A DNA stretch of 64,000 nucleotides from Oscillibacter hominis. Its GTDB lineage: Bacteria; Bacillota; Clostridia; Oscillospirales; Oscillospiraceae. Every line of letters starts with the position of its first letter. Position 1 is the first letter of the stretch. The position numbers and the translations under genes were made by a program. The stretch lies in assembly GCF_014334055.1 (NCBI RefSeq), contig NZ_CP060490.1:1736001-1800000 (forward strand), read 5' to 3'. Below, piece by piece: positions 15,787-24,176 of this stretch. Under the pieces are notes generated by a model that saw only the letters and a list, made by a program, of their open reading frames with translations, made no database searches and was not told the DNA's origin.

Positions 15787-16221
15787 TCACAGCAGCGTGT
15801 GAATCTGCGATTCCCCCACCACCGTGATGCCGTTTTTGCGCAAAAGCTCCGCCGTCACGCCGTCCCCTGCTGTCAGGATATGCCGGAAGGTTCCGTCGTA
15901 AATCTGCCCGGCGCCGCAGGACGGGCTGCGCTCCTTGAGCACCGCCACTGTGCAGCCCTGCTCCCGGGCAATACGCAGCGCCTGCTCCGCTCCCCGGCAA
16001 TAGGCCTCCGTCACATCGTCCCCCTCCTGGTTGACCACCCGTTCCCCCTGCCGCTCCGCAGGCGGCCGGGGCGTGGGCAGGCCGCCCAAACACTCCGGGC
16101 AGACCGGCACCAGGCGGCGGCGCTCCCCCAGGCGTATGAGCTCAGGAAGCGCTTTCCCAGTCCCATCATACCGGCAGCACCTGCCCAGTAGGCAGGCACT
16201 CACCAAAACCGGGCCCGTCAT
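15787..16221 (-). CDS. DUF523 protein, likely Fe-S desulfidase-type (TudS-like)
   Basis: A 144-residue protein with the DUF523 signatures: SACLLGRCCRYDG (residues 8-20), VPVCPECLGGLPTPR and LKERSPSCGAG. Three cysteines in these motifs (ACLLG, CPE, PSCG) match those that bind a [4Fe-4S] cluster in the thiouracil desulfidase TudS, a DUF523 relative. The role may be removing sulfur from thiolated nucleobases (known for the family, inferred here). The start overlaps the upstream Nudix stop by ATGA, so the two are translationally coupled. The pairing with a Nudix enzyme fits nucleotide clean-up. Confidence 0.88.
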   Translation of the reverse strand: MTGPVLVSACLLGRCCRYDGTGKALPELIRLGERRRLVPVCPECLGGLPTPRPPAERQGERVVNQEGDDVTEAYCRGAEQALRIAREQGCTVAVLKERSPSCGAGQIYDGTFRHILTAGDGVTAELLRKNGITVVGESQIHTLL

Positions 16222-16697
16222 CGGATCCGCTCCCCATTGAGCACCGCCAGCACCAATGTATCCCCTTCATACTGGAGTTTTAAGGAGAAAAAAGGCACCT
16301 CCTGCTCCAACAGGGAGTGAAAAATCCTATCGCCCTCCCACTGGGGCAGGGCCATCAGCCGATCCCGGTCAATCCACTCCAAGTCTCCCTCATCGCACTC
16401 GATCAGCTCCCCGGTGAAGTCGTCGGCGGTAAACAGGTGCATGTACTCCGTCTCATAGAGGTTGGAGACAAAGGTGACCAGGCCCCGGTATCTCATGCGC
16501 TTCAGCGTCAGGCCCGTCTCCTCCTTGGCCTCCCGGAGCATGCAGTCCTCCGGGCTCTCCTTGTCCTCAAATTTCCCGCCGATCCCAATCCACTTGTCGT
16601 GGTTGAGATCGTTCTTCTTTTTGACACGGTGCAGCATCAGGTACTGTCTGCGCCCCTCAACCGTGCGTTCAATATATCCCAGTGTGGTATTCCGCAT
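16218..16697 (-). CDS. Nudix hydrolase (8-oxo-dGTP diphosphatase-like)
   Basis: A 159-residue protein with a complete Nudix box, GGKFEDKESPEDCMLREAKE followed by ETGL (about residues 40-63; pattern Gx5Ex7REUxEExGU). The N-terminus NTTLGYIERTVEGRRQYLML fits MutT-type 8-oxo-dGTP/CTP diphosphatases. It hydrolyses nucleoside diphosphate-X substrates, with nucleotide pool sanitation as the probable role. The start has GGGAGG 7 bases upstream. A possible promoter (TTGACG, short 15-bp spacer, TATAAT) overlaps the end of the upstream gene. It overlaps the DUF523 gene by 4 bases. Confidence 0.9.
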   Translation of the reverse strand: MRNTTLGYIERTVEGRRQYLMLHRVKKKNDLNHDKWIGIGGKFEDKESPEDCMLREAKEETGLTLKRMRYRGLVTFVSNLYETEYMHLFTADDFTGELIECDEGDLEWIDRDRLMALPQWEGDRIFHSLLEQEVPFFSLKLQYEGDTLVLAVLNGERIR

Positions 16698-16740
16698 TGA
16701 TATCCCTCCCGCCGGTCCGGCCGGCTGCGTGTCCTATATA

Positions 16741-17670
16741 TTATAATAAGGTATCCACCTCGTCAAAGAGCAGCATCCGATCCATGCCGAGGCCGCTGAT
16801 GAGGCAGCGCTCCTTCCGGTTTCCCACAAGCTGTTCCATCCAGTCCACAAAGCCCCCGTCCCCCACCTCAAAGGTCTCGCCGTGGGCGGTCCGGTAAATC
16901 TTGAAGTTCAGACCCTTGTAGTAGGCGTTCTCCTCCTGCTCCTCTATCTGCACCGGAAGTTCCGGCAGTTCCTCCTGGACAAAGGCTTTCATGGCCTCCA
17001 AAAATCCGTCGGGGTCGCTGTAGCCTGCCCGGCGGCGCAGTGTCAGCGACATCTGCGTACCGTACAGTGCCTGACAGCACCGGAGCTGGCGGCGCAGCAG
17101 CGCCTTTTCGCAGCTATATCCGCCGGCGGAATCCCGGCCCCGCGAGACCATGCAGAAAATGCCGAAGTGCGGCAGCATCCCCTTGCCGGAAAAATTCTGC
17201 CCTCTGACCACCCGTGCGGTGGTACAGAGGTGGAGTTCTTCAGAACCGGCGCCTCCTTTGATCCTTGCTCCAAGCTCCAGGGCCAGAGCATTGGTTGGGT
17301 CCGCCAGTACCTCCAGTCCTCGCCCCGCGCCGACCACATTGTTCTGATCCACACACCCGAACACGGAGCAGCTTCCAAAGGGCGATACCGGCGAGAGCAG
17401 AACACTTTCAAAGCCCTGCTTCTCCGCCAGGGCCAAAAGCGCAGCCTCCAGGCGGTGAAACTTCAGGGCGTTCAGAGGGCTGGGCCGGACAAACCGGCTC
17501 TGCTCATATCGCCTGAGCACATCCGGCGCTGTGAGCCGTTCCGCACGGAGGTGGTCCAGCGCCAGCTGCAGACTGCTCCACTCGGATTGGGACAGCTCCG
17601 CCAGCCCCTCCAGCAGCGGTTTCCCCTCCGCCTTCTTGATGATTTTGTTCAAGCCGCGGTCTTTCTGCAT
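16741..17670 (-). CDS. Unknown protein with remote class II aaRS/HisZ-like features (309 aa)
   Basis: No family was recognised with confidence. The N-terminal 90 residues are helical (LLEGLAELSQSEWSSLQLAL). The C-terminal two-thirds contain ADPTNALALELGARI, then YKGLNFKIYRTAHGETFEVG and LISGLGMDRMLLFDEV. These resemble the motif 2/motif 3 layout of class II aminoacyl-tRNA synthetase-like proteins such as HisZ, where a Gly-rich strand and GLGxDRLL end the fold. The usual arginine-rich catalytic motifs are not evident, so it is probably not a synthetase. It is the first gene of the Nudix/DUF523/NSS run, with promoter TTGCTA-17-TATGAT at 17706-17734. Confidence 0.65.
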   Translation of the reverse strand: MQKDRGLNKIIKKAEGKPLLEGLAELSQSEWSSLQLALDHLRAERLTAPDVLRRYEQSRFVRPSPLNALKFHRLEAALLALAEKQGFESVLLSPVSPFGSCSVFGCVDQNNVVGAGRGLEVLADPTNALALELGARIKGGAGSEELHLCTTARVVRGQNFSGKGMLPHFGIFCMVSRGRDSAGGYSCEKALLRRQLRCCQALYGTQMSLTLRRRAGYSDPDGFLEAMKAFVQEELPELPVQIEEQEENAYYKGLNFKIYRTAHGETFEVGDGGFVDWMEQLVGNRKERCLISGLGMDRMLLFDEVDTLL

Positions 17671-17705
17671 TCCTTCCCCCTCCCTTCCATTCGTTTGGTT
17701 TTTTT

Positions 17706-17734
17706 ATCATAGCCCAGTTCCCGTTCTTTAGCAA
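17706..17734 (-). promoter_or_regulatory. Promoter of the 309-aa gene and downstream Nudix operon
   Basis: Minus strand: TTGCTA (17729-17734), 17-bp spacer, TATGAT (17706-17711). Confidence 0.65.
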
Positions 17735-17861
17735 CCGCTTTTCCCAATTTTCACTGTCAGATCATGCAAAATTCCGCTCCCTCTTTTGTTAACTTTTGTT
17801 GAATGCTCTATTATATTAGGGTCGCTTATCCCAGGTATTTGTTAAAATGTGATAAGAAATG

Positions 17862-17890
17862 TTGACAGTGCGGGAAAGTGGTGATAAAAT
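17862..17890 (+). promoter_or_regulatory. Promoter of the nucleoside catabolic operon
   Basis: TTGACA (17862-17867), 17-bp spacer, TAAAAT (17885-17890). A leader of about 108 bases follows, with two imperfect direct repeats (GGCTTGCCGGACAGG at 17917 and GGCTTGGCGGCAGG at 17967) that could be operator or RNA elements. The 17671-18005 gap holds the two divergent promoters and no gene. Confidence 0.85.
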
Positions 17891-18005
17891 GCAACTGTTG
17901 AAAAGGTCAATAGGCGGGCTTGCCGGACAGGTTTGAAGTTTGTAGAGAAGAAATGCTATAAATGGAGGCTTGGCGGCAGGCTTTTTTGTTGTCTGGAGGA
18001 TTGAA

Positions 18006-18653
18006 ATGAACTACAAAGCACATTTGGTGGAGTCCGGAAAACGGATGCTCCACAAGGGCCTTACGGTGGAGACGTGGGGCAACATCAGTGTCCGTGACCC
18101 CGAAACCGGTCTTGTGTACTTAACGCCCTCGGCCATGCCCTACGACACGCTGACCGATGAGGATATCGTGGTCATGCGGCTGGACGGCACTGTGGCGGAG
18201 GGCCGTAGAAAGCCCACCATCGAGGTGGGGATGCACCTGGGAATTCTCAACGCCCGGCCGGAGGTCAACGCCGTCATCCACACCCACCCCTTGTACTCCC
18301 AGGTTTTTGCCTGCCTGCATCAGCCCATTCCGCCCATCATCGACGAGGCGGCCCAGGCTTTGGGCGGAACGGTCTACCCCACGCAGTACGCCCTGCCCGG
18401 CAGCGAAGAGCTGGCCCGGAACGTGGTCGCTGCCCTGGGGGATGCTGGGACGGCATGCCTCATCGCCAACCACGGCGCCGTCTGCGTCGGAAAGGATATG
18501 GATCAGGCGTTCAAGGTGTGCACGGTGCTGGAGATGACCGCCCAGATCTACCAGATGTCTCTGGCGGTGGGCACCCCCCACGTCATTTCCGATGCGCAGG
18601 TCGCGTACATGAAGGACTTTGTGGAACACCACTACGGACAGGACAAAGCGTGA
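18006..18653 (+). CDS. Class II aldolase (fuculose-1-phosphate aldolase type), candidate 5-deoxyribulose-1-phosphate aldolase
   Basis: A 215-residue class II (zinc) aldolase of the FucA/AraD family. Metal and catalytic residues are intact: Glu73 (TIEVG), His92 and His94 (VIHTHP) and His156 (ANHGAV), in nearly the same numbering as E. coli FucA. The start ATG 18006 follows GGAGG; an upstream in-frame ATG lies inside the leader. FucA-type enzymes cleave ketose-1-phosphates to DHAP plus an aldehyde. Beside an MtnA-type isomerase and a nucleoside phosphorylase, the likely substrates are 5-deoxyribulose-1-phosphate, 5-methylthioribulose-1-phosphate or ribulose-1-phosphate (inference, as in the DHAP shunt). 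It is the first gene of a nine-gene run. Confidence 0.88.
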   Translation: MNYKAHLVESGKRMLHKGLTVETWGNISVRDPETGLVYLTPSAMPYDTLTDEDIVVMRLDGTVAEGRRKPTIEVGMHLGILNARPEVNAVIHTHPLYSQVFACLHQPIPPIIDEAAQALGGTVYPTQYALPGSEELARNVVAALGDAGTACLIANHGAVCVGKDMDQAFKVCTVLEMTAQIYQMSLAVGTPHVISDAQVAYMKDFVEHHYGQDKA

Positions 18654-18667
18654 TCGGAGCAAACGCT

Positions 18668-19483
18668 ATGAAGCCTCTGCCATACACCAGGAAAAAAGAA
18701 ATATTGGAGATGCTCAAGCGCAATGATTTTCTTGACATCAACCAGTTGTCCCAGAAATTCAACGTCTCCTATATGACCATTCACCGGGACCTGAAGGAGC
18801 TGGAGGACGAGGGGATGGTGTCCCGGATTTACGGCGGCGCCGTGGTCAGCGATTCTGTCCGGAGCGCCTCGGACGCTCCCGCCCCCTCCGCTGATCTCAC
18901 TTTGGAGGAGCGGTTCCGCGTCTGCCAGGAGGAGAAAAAAGCCATTGCCCGGGCGGCCGCGGCCTATGTGGAGGACGGGGAGATCATTGGCCTGGACGCC
19001 AGCACCTCCGCCTTGCAGATGTGCCCCCTGCTCCACGAAAAGCGCATCACCGTGGTGACAAATGGCTTGAATGTGGCGCTCCAGTTTTCCGATTCAGAGA
19101 CGGTCAGCGTCATGGTGGTGGGCGGGCTGCTGCGCAAGTCCTCCTTGTCCCTGAGCGGCCTGCGGGATCAGGAACTGCTGCAGCACATCAACATCAGCAA
19201 GTGCTTTTTCTCCGCCACGGCCCTCTCCTTTGAAAAGGGCATGATGGAGCTGAACTACGAGGAATCGGAATCCAAGCGGGAGCTTTTAAAGCGGACGGAC
19301 AAACTTTTTGTGCTGGCGGACCACACCAAGTTGGGCGCTTCCGCCCCCTATGTGGACTGCACCTATGAGCAGATTTACGCCCTGGTCACGGACCGCTGGC
19401 CCAATGCCAGCCAACGGCAGGCGGACTGCCTGCGAAACTTTGAGCAAAGCGGCGTCCGCGTCATCTACGGCACCCAAGTATAA
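18668..19483 (+). CDS. DeoR-family transcriptional regulator
   Basis: A 271-residue DeoR regulator. The N-terminal winged helix-turn-helix is textbook ([41 protein letters not shown]), and the C-terminal sugar-phosphate-binding domain has [22 protein letters not shown] and [10 protein letters not shown]. The ATG at 18668 is used, with GGAG 9 bases upstream, 14 bases after the aldolase stop. DeoR proteins are usually repressors released by a sugar phosphate. Here the natural effector would be a pathway pentose phosphate, and the target would be its own operon promoter (inference). Confidence 0.93.
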   Translation: MKPLPYTRKKEILEMLKRNDFLDINQLSQKFNVSYMTIHRDLKELEDEGMVSRIYGGAVVSDSVRSASDAPAPSADLTLEERFRVCQEEKKAIARAAAAYVEDGEIIGLDASTSALQMCPLLHEKRITVVTNGLNVALQFSDSETVSVMVVGGLLRKSSLSLSGLRDQELLQHINISKCFFSATALSFEKGMMELNYEESESKRELLKRTDKLFVLADHTKLGASAPYVDCTYEQIYALVTDRWPNASQRQADCLRNFEQSGVRVIYGTQV

Positions 19484-19496
19484 GAGGAGGAATACC

Positions 19497-20564
19497 ATGG
19501 AAGAAATCAAGCAGGTTACCCATATCGACAATGTGAAGCTGTCTGATGACAAAAAGAGCGTTGTCATCATTGACCAGACTCAGCTGCCCAACCGCATGGT
19601 CTATCTGACATTGAACCAGTTGGAGGACTGCTATGAGGCCATTTTGAAGCTGAGGGTCCGGGGCGCTCCGGCCATCGGCATTTTTGCCGGCTACGCCATG
19701 TATGTGCTGAGCCAGCAGTATGCGGACAAGCCCTACGACGCCTTTGCCGCGGAGTTCCACCGGCAGAAGGAGTACCTCAATTCCTCCCGGCCCACCGCCG
19801 TGAACCTGAGCTGGGCACTGAACCGCATGGAGAAGGTCGTGGCCGGCAACGCCTCCTCCGGCGTGGGGGAGATCGTGGAACTGCTGGGCCGCGAGTGCGT
19901 CAAGATCCACGAAGAAGACATTGCCATGTGCCGCAAGATCTCCGAATACGGCCTCTCCCTGCTCCACGAGGGAGACGGCATCCTGACCCACTGCAACGCC
20001 GGCCCCCTGGCCACCTCCCGCTACGGCACCGCCATTGGCCCCATGCTGTTAGGCAAGGAGCAGGGCATGAACTTCCACGTCTTCTCCGACGAGACCCGGC
20101 CTCTGCTCCAGGGCGCCCGGCTCACCTCTTTTGAACTCCAGAAGGCTGGCGTGGATGTAACGCTCATCTGCGACAACATGGCCAGCATTGTCATGAAAAA
20201 CGGGTGGGTCAATGCCTGCTTCGTTGGCTGCGACCGCATCGCCGCCAACGGCGACTTTGCCAATAAGATCGGCACCTCCGGAGTGGCCATCCTGGCCAAG
20301 CACTACGGCATCCCCTTCTACACCCTGGGGCCCACCTCCACCATCGACATGAACTGCCCCACCGGCGACGATATCAAGATCGAGCTGCGGGATCCTGAGG
20401 AGATCAAAGAGAAGTTCTACGTCGAGCCCATGGCCCTCAAGGAAGTTAAGTGCTACAACCCCGCTTTCGACGTCACCGACCACACCCTGGTCACCGGCAT
20501 CATCACGGAAAAGGGCATCTGCTATCCCCCCTTCACCGAGAGCCTGAAGAAGCTCTTTGATTGA
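19497..20564 (+). CDS. mtnA: MtnA-family aldose-1-phosphate isomerase (5-methylthioribose- or 5-deoxyribose-1-phosphate)
   Basis: A 355-residue protein of the MtnA/eIF2B-like fold. Key residues are present: [10 protein letters not shown] (phosphate and sugar site), [12 protein letters not shown], the catalytic cysteine in [16 protein letters not shown] (Cys166) and the catalytic aspartate in [11 protein letters not shown] (Asp246), then NKIGT and TSTIDM. The start follows AGAGGAGG. MtnA converts 5-methylthioribose-1-phosphate (or 5-deoxyribose-1-phosphate) to the ribulose form. No MtnK kinase, MtnB dehydratase or MtnD/E is nearby, so the full methionine salvage route is not encoded here; the product is more likely split by the aldolase two genes upstream. 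Ribose-1-phosphate is another possible substrate. Confidence 0.9.
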   Translation: MEEIKQVTHIDNVKLSDDKKSVVIIDQTQLPNRMVYLTLNQLEDCYEAILKLRVRGAPAIGIFAGYAMYVLSQQYADKPYDAFAAEFHRQKEYLNSSRPTAVNLSWALNRMEKVVAGNASSGVGEIVELLGRECVKIHEEDIAMCRKISEYGLSLLHEGDGILTHCNAGPLATSRYGTAIGPMLLGKEQGMNFHVFSDETRPLLQGARLTSFELQKAGVDVTLICDNMASIVMKNGWVNACFVGCDRIAANGDFANKIGTSGVAILAKHYGIPFYTLGPTSTIDMNCPTGDDIKIELRDPEEIKEKFYVEPMALKEVKCYNPAFDVTDHTLVTGIITEKGICYPPFTESLKKLFD

Positions 20565-20633
20565 TTTCCTTTGGTTTTATAGTCGAAAGACTGTAAAAAT
20601 AAAGAAGCATTGGACTATGAAAGGAGTATCCCA

Positions 20634-21815
20634 ATGAAAAAGAAGTTCAAGGTATTTCTGGCAATCTTGTCTCTGGTGGCCATCGTCGCGTCTTTGAGCG
20701 CCTGCGGCGGCAACGGCGGCAGCGCATCCGGCTCCGGTTCCGCAAGCGGCAGCGGCAGTGGCAGTGGCAGCGCCGAGGCCACTGGCCTGAAGATCTGCAT
20801 CATCACCTCCTCCGGTATCGACGACGGTTCCTTCAATCAGAACTGCTACGAGGGCATCCAGGCCTTTGTCGCCGAGCACTCCGACTGCACGGTCACCGAC
20901 ATCAAGGAGAGCGATTACAACGAGCTGGTTCCCACCGTGGACCGCGTGGCCGGCGACTATGACGTCTTCGTCCTGCCCGGCTTCAACTTCACCGCCATCG
21001 GCGACATTGCGGCCGCCAACCCCGACAAGTACTTCATCGTGGTGGACTCCACCATCACCGACAGCCAGGGTACTGCCCTGAATGCCGCTGACCTGGGCAA
21101 TGTGTACACCATGACCTTCTCCGAGCAAGAGGGTGGCTTCTTCGCCGGCCTGGCCGCCGCCCTGACTACCAAGAGCAACAAGGTGGCCGTGGTCAACGCC
21201 ATGGCGTATCCCTCCAACGTCAACTATCAGTTCGGCTTCATGTCCGGCGTGAATTACGCCAACGCCCACTACGGCACCACCGCCGAGTATGTGGAGCTGC
21301 CCTCCTACGCCGGCGTGGATGTCAACGGCAACAACGTTGGCGGCAACTACATCGGCGACTTTGCCGACGAGGCCACCGGCAAGGTGGTGGGCGAGGCCCT
21401 GATCAATGAAGGCTGCGACGTCCTGTTTACCGCTGCCGGCGCCGCCGCCAACGGTACCTTCACCGCCATCAAGGAAGCCTCCGATGTGTATGTCATCGGC
21501 TGCGACGTGGATCAGTTTGACGACGGTGCCGCCGGCGACCGCAACATCATCCTGACCTCCACCCTGAAGGTCATGGACGTCAACGTCCAGAAGCAGCTGG
21601 AAGCCATCTATGACGGTACCTTCGTCGCCGAGGACGCCTTCCTGGGCGCCGATACCGACTCCTCCAGCTATGTCTCCGAAGAGGGCCGCCAGCAGCTGAG
21701 CGACGACGCCCTTGCGAAGATGGCCGAGTGCTATGAGCTGGTCAAGGACGGCACCATCGTTCCCGCCTCCAACTTCAACGGCTATACTCCCACCGATTTC
21801 CCCGGCCTCAAGTAA
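20634..21815 (+). CDS. BMP-family nucleoside-binding lipoprotein
   Basis: A 393-residue substrate-binding lipoprotein. The signal peptide ends in lipobox LSAC (residues about 21-24), then a Gly/Ser-rich linker. The rest is the Bmp/PnrA type I binding fold: IITSSGIDDGSFNQNCYEGI (conserved IDDGSFN), EQEGGFFAGLAAAL, VFPSN-like YPSNVNYQFGFMSGVNYAN, DVLFTAAGAAANGTF and VIGCDVDQFDD. Family members bind purine nucleosides (PnrA) or other nucleosides outside the membrane and feed the ABC permeases encoded downstream. The ribosome site AAAGGAG is 8 bases before the ATG. A 69-bp gap separates it from mtnA, with only a tiny hairpin. Confidence 0.92.
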   Translation: MKKKFKVFLAILSLVAIVASLSACGGNGGSASGSGSASGSGSGSGSAEATGLKICIITSSGIDDGSFNQNCYEGIQAFVAEHSDCTVTDIKESDYNELVPTVDRVAGDYDVFVLPGFNFTAIGDIAAANPDKYFIVVDSTITDSQGTALNAADLGNVYTMTFSEQEGGFFAGLAAALTTKSNKVAVVNAMAYPSNVNYQFGFMSGVNYANAHYGTTAEYVELPSYAGVDVNGNNVGGNYIGDFADEATGKVVGEALINEGCDVLFTAAGAAANGTFTAIKEASDVYVIGCDVDQFDDGAAGDRNIILTSTLKVMDVNVQKQLEAIYDGTFVAEDAFLGADTDSSSYVSEEGRQQLSDDALAKMAECYELVKDGTIVPASNFNGYTPTDFPGLK

Positions 21816-21835
21816 GGCGTAAGAAAGGAAAGGCT

Positions 21836-22564
21836 ATGACAAAATCCTCCATTTCCGCCAGCATCTCCGTTACGGATGCGGAGATTGCCAAGGTCGTTCT
21901 GATGCCCGGCGATCCGCTGCGCGCCAAGCATGTGGCGGAGCACTATCTGGAAAACCCCGTTTGCTTCAACACCGTGCGCAACATGCTGGGTTACACCGGC
22001 ACCTACCGCGGCAAGAAGATTTCCGTCATGGGCAGCGGCATGGGCATTCCCTCCATGGGTCTCTATGCCACCGAACTCTACACCCAGTTTGACGTGGACG
22101 CCATCATCCGCATCGGCTCCGCCGGCGGCCTGTCCGACCAGGTCAAGCTGCGGGACGTGGTCGTGGCCATGGCGGCTTCCACCAACTCCAACTATGGCGC
22201 GGCCTACAACATGCCCGGCTACCTGGCTCCCGCCGCCAGCTATGATATGCTGGCCCACAGCGTGGAAGCGGCCAAGAAGCTGAACGTCAACGCCGTGGTG
22301 GGCACGGTCTACACCTCCGACCATTTCTACTATCCCCGCCCGGAGATCAACCAGCAGCTGCGGGACCTGGGCCATCTGGCAGTGGAGATGGAGACCGCCG
22401 GCCTCTACTGGACCGCAGTGGGCTGCCACAAGAAGGCGCTGAGCATTCTGACCATTTCCGACCACCTCTTCACCGGGGAAGCCCTGTCTGCAGAGGACCG
22501 GCAGGAGTCCTTCCACGAGATGATGGAGGTTGCTCTGGAGGCGGCCTGGCAGAGCGTCGAATAA
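21836..22564 (+). CDS. deoD: DeoD-type (hexameric) purine nucleoside phosphorylase
   Basis: A 242-residue NP-I family phosphorylase. Motifs are complete: LMPGDPLRAK (phosphate binding), RNMLGYTGTYRG, SGMGIPSMG, RIGSAGGL, VEMETAGLY (ribose/purine contacts) and the catalytic Asp209 in TISDH. It catalyses nucleoside plus phosphate to base plus (deoxy)ribose-1-phosphate in the cytoplasm. DeoD enzymes accept 6-amino and 6-oxo purines, and some take 5'-deoxy- or 5'-methylthio-nucleosides. In this operon it links the importer to MtnA, because its sugar-1-phosphate product is just what MtnA uses, which makes a kinase unnecessary (inference). Confidence 0.93.
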   Translation: MTKSSISASISVTDAEIAKVVLMPGDPLRAKHVAEHYLENPVCFNTVRNMLGYTGTYRGKKISVMGSGMGIPSMGLYATELYTQFDVDAIIRIGSAGGLSDQVKLRDVVVAMAASTNSNYGAAYNMPGYLAPAASYDMLAHSVEAAKKLNVNAVVGTVYTSDHFYYPRPEINQQLRDLGHLAVEMETAGLYWTAVGCHKKALSILTISDHLFTGEALSAEDRQESFHEMMEVALEAAWQSVE

Positions 22565-22573
22565 ACCTCTTAT

Positions 22574-22611
22574 GCTGCCCCTCCCGCCGAACCTGACGGA
22601 AGGGGCAGCGT
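22574..22611 (+). other. Intercistronic hairpin between deoD and the ABC ATPase gene
   Basis: GCTGCCCCTCCCG pairs with CGGAAGGGGCAGC (one mismatch) around a 10-base loop. There is no T-run, so it is more likely an mRNA stability or processing element than a terminator. Confidence 0.5.
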
Positions 22612-22643
22612 CAAATCCCATATGAGAAGCAAGGGGAGGTAAC

Positions 22644-24176
22644 ATGGAAGATTACATTGTGGAAATGCGCCACATCACAAAGCGCTTTCCGGGCATTGTC
22701 GCCAACGACGACGTAACGATCCAGGTCAAGCGCGGCGAGGTCTACGCGCTCTTGGGAGAAAACGGCGCCGGCAAATCCACGCTGATGAGCATGCTGTTCG
22801 GCATGTATGAGCCGGACATCGGGGAGATTTACATTCAGGGGGAGAAGGTCAAATTCCGCTCCTCCAACGACGCCACCGCCCACAACATCGGCATGGTGCA
22901 TCAGCACTTCAAACTGGTGGATAACTATACCGTGGCCGAGAACATCGTCCTGGGTGTGGAACCCATGAAAAAGTTGTTTGGCGTCCTCCCCTGCGTGGAC
23001 ATCAAGACCGCCAACCGTGAGATTGCGGAACTGTCCAAAAAGTTCGGCCTGGAGGTCAACCCCACCGACAAGATCGAGGACATCCCCGTCTCCGTCCGCC
23101 AGCGTGTGGAAATCCTGAAGATGCTCTACCGCAAGGCGGAAATCCTGATTTTCGACGAGCCCACCGCCGTCCTGACCCCTCAGGAGATCGAATTTCTTCT
23201 GAAAATCATCGACGAACTGCGCAAGGGCGGCAAAACCATCATCCTCATCACCCATAAGATCGAGGAGATCAAAAAGATTGCGGACCGCTGCGCCATCTTG
23301 TACCGCGGCAAATTGGTGAACGTGCTGGACGTGAAGAGCACCTCTTCCCAGGATATGGCCAACATGATGGTGGGCCGCCAAGTGGACTTCAACCCTGCCA
23401 AGAAGCCTGCCGACTACCGGGGCACCGTGCTGGAGGTCAAAAACCTCACTGTCCGCAACGCCAACAAGTTTGACGTGGTGAAGGATGTTTCCTTCCAGAT
23501 CCGCGCCGGCGAGGTCTTTGCCATTGCAGGCGTCTCCGGCAACGGGCAGGTGGAGGTGGCCGATGCCATCGCCGGGCTGACAAAGGCCCACAGCGGCTCC
23601 ATCACCCTTGGAGGCAAGGACATCACCGCACTCTCCATCCGCCAGCGGACGGAGGCCGGCATCTCCTACATCCCTGAGGACCGGCAGGGCGTGGGCGTGT
23701 TCCTGGACTTCAACCTGGGGGACAACCTGGCCCTTCGGAAGTACTACAAAGCACCCTTTTCCAAAAACGGCATTTTACAGTTCAATGAATTTGAGAAGAA
23801 CGCCAACGAACTGATCGACCGCTACGACATCCGCTGCGGCCAGGGACGCAAGACCTCCCTGCGCTCCATGAGCGGCGGCAATCAGCAAAAGGCGATTATC
23901 GCCCGTGAGATTGAGGAGCACGCCAAGCTCATCATCTTTGTCCAGCCCACCCGCGGACTGGACATCGGCGCCATTGAAAACATCCACCGTCAGATTTTAG
24001 AGGAGCGGGACAAGGGCACCGCCATTTTGCTCATCTCCCTGGAGTTGGACGAGATCATGGAGCTTGCCGACACCATCGGTGTCATCTACAACGGCCAACT
24101 TCTGAAAATCGCCGACGCCTCTACATTGACCTCTCACGACGTGGGCAAATACATGATGGGGGTGAAGGAAGCATGA
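22644..24176 (+). CDS. ABC transporter ATP-binding protein, nucleoside type (two ABC domains)
   Basis: A 510-residue tandem ABC ATPase of the BmpC/NupA/YufO type. Domain 1 (about 1-240) has Walker A GENGAGKSTL, Q-loop MVHQHFKL, signature VRQRVEILK (degenerate LSGGQ) and Walker B ILIFDEPTAVL. Domain 2 (about 255-500) has the altered Walker A GVSGNGQVEV, signature MSGGNQQKAI and LIIFVQPTRGLD, in which Gln replaces the usual catalytic-region residues. This uneven pair is typical of ribose and nucleoside importers. The start follows AGGGGAGG and the end overlaps the first permease gene (ATGA). It drives import of the nucleoside caught by the BMP lipoprotein. Confidence 0.94.
   Translation: MEDYIVEMRHITKRFPGIVANDDVTIQVKRGEVYALLGENGAGKSTLMSMLFGMYEPDIGEIYIQGEKVKFRSSNDATAHNIGMVHQHFKLVDNYTVAENIVLGVEPMKKLFGVLPCVDIKTANREIAELSKKFGLEVNPTDKIEDIPVSVRQRVEILKMLYRKAEILIFDEPTAVLTPQEIEFLLKIIDELRKGGKTIILITHKIEEIKKIADRCAILYRGKLVNVLDVKSTSSQDMANMMVGRQVDFNPAKKPADYRGTVLEVKNLTVRNANKFDVVKDVSFQIRAGEVFAIAGVSGNGQVEVADAIAGLTKAHSGSITLGGKDITALSIRQRTEAGISYIPEDRQGVGVFLDFNLGDNLALRKYYKAPFSKNGILQFNEFEKNANELIDRYDIRCGQGRKTSLRSMSGGNQQKAIIAREIEEHAKLIIFVQPTRGLDIGAIENIHRQILEERDKGTAILLISLELDEIMELADTIGVIYNGQLLKIADASTLTSHDVGKYMMGVKEA

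Noticed and set aside
19497..20564. Complete methionine salvage pathway
   Set aside because: MtnA is present but MtnK, MtnB, MtnC, MtnD and MtnE are not in the window; the context points to aldolase cleavage instead.
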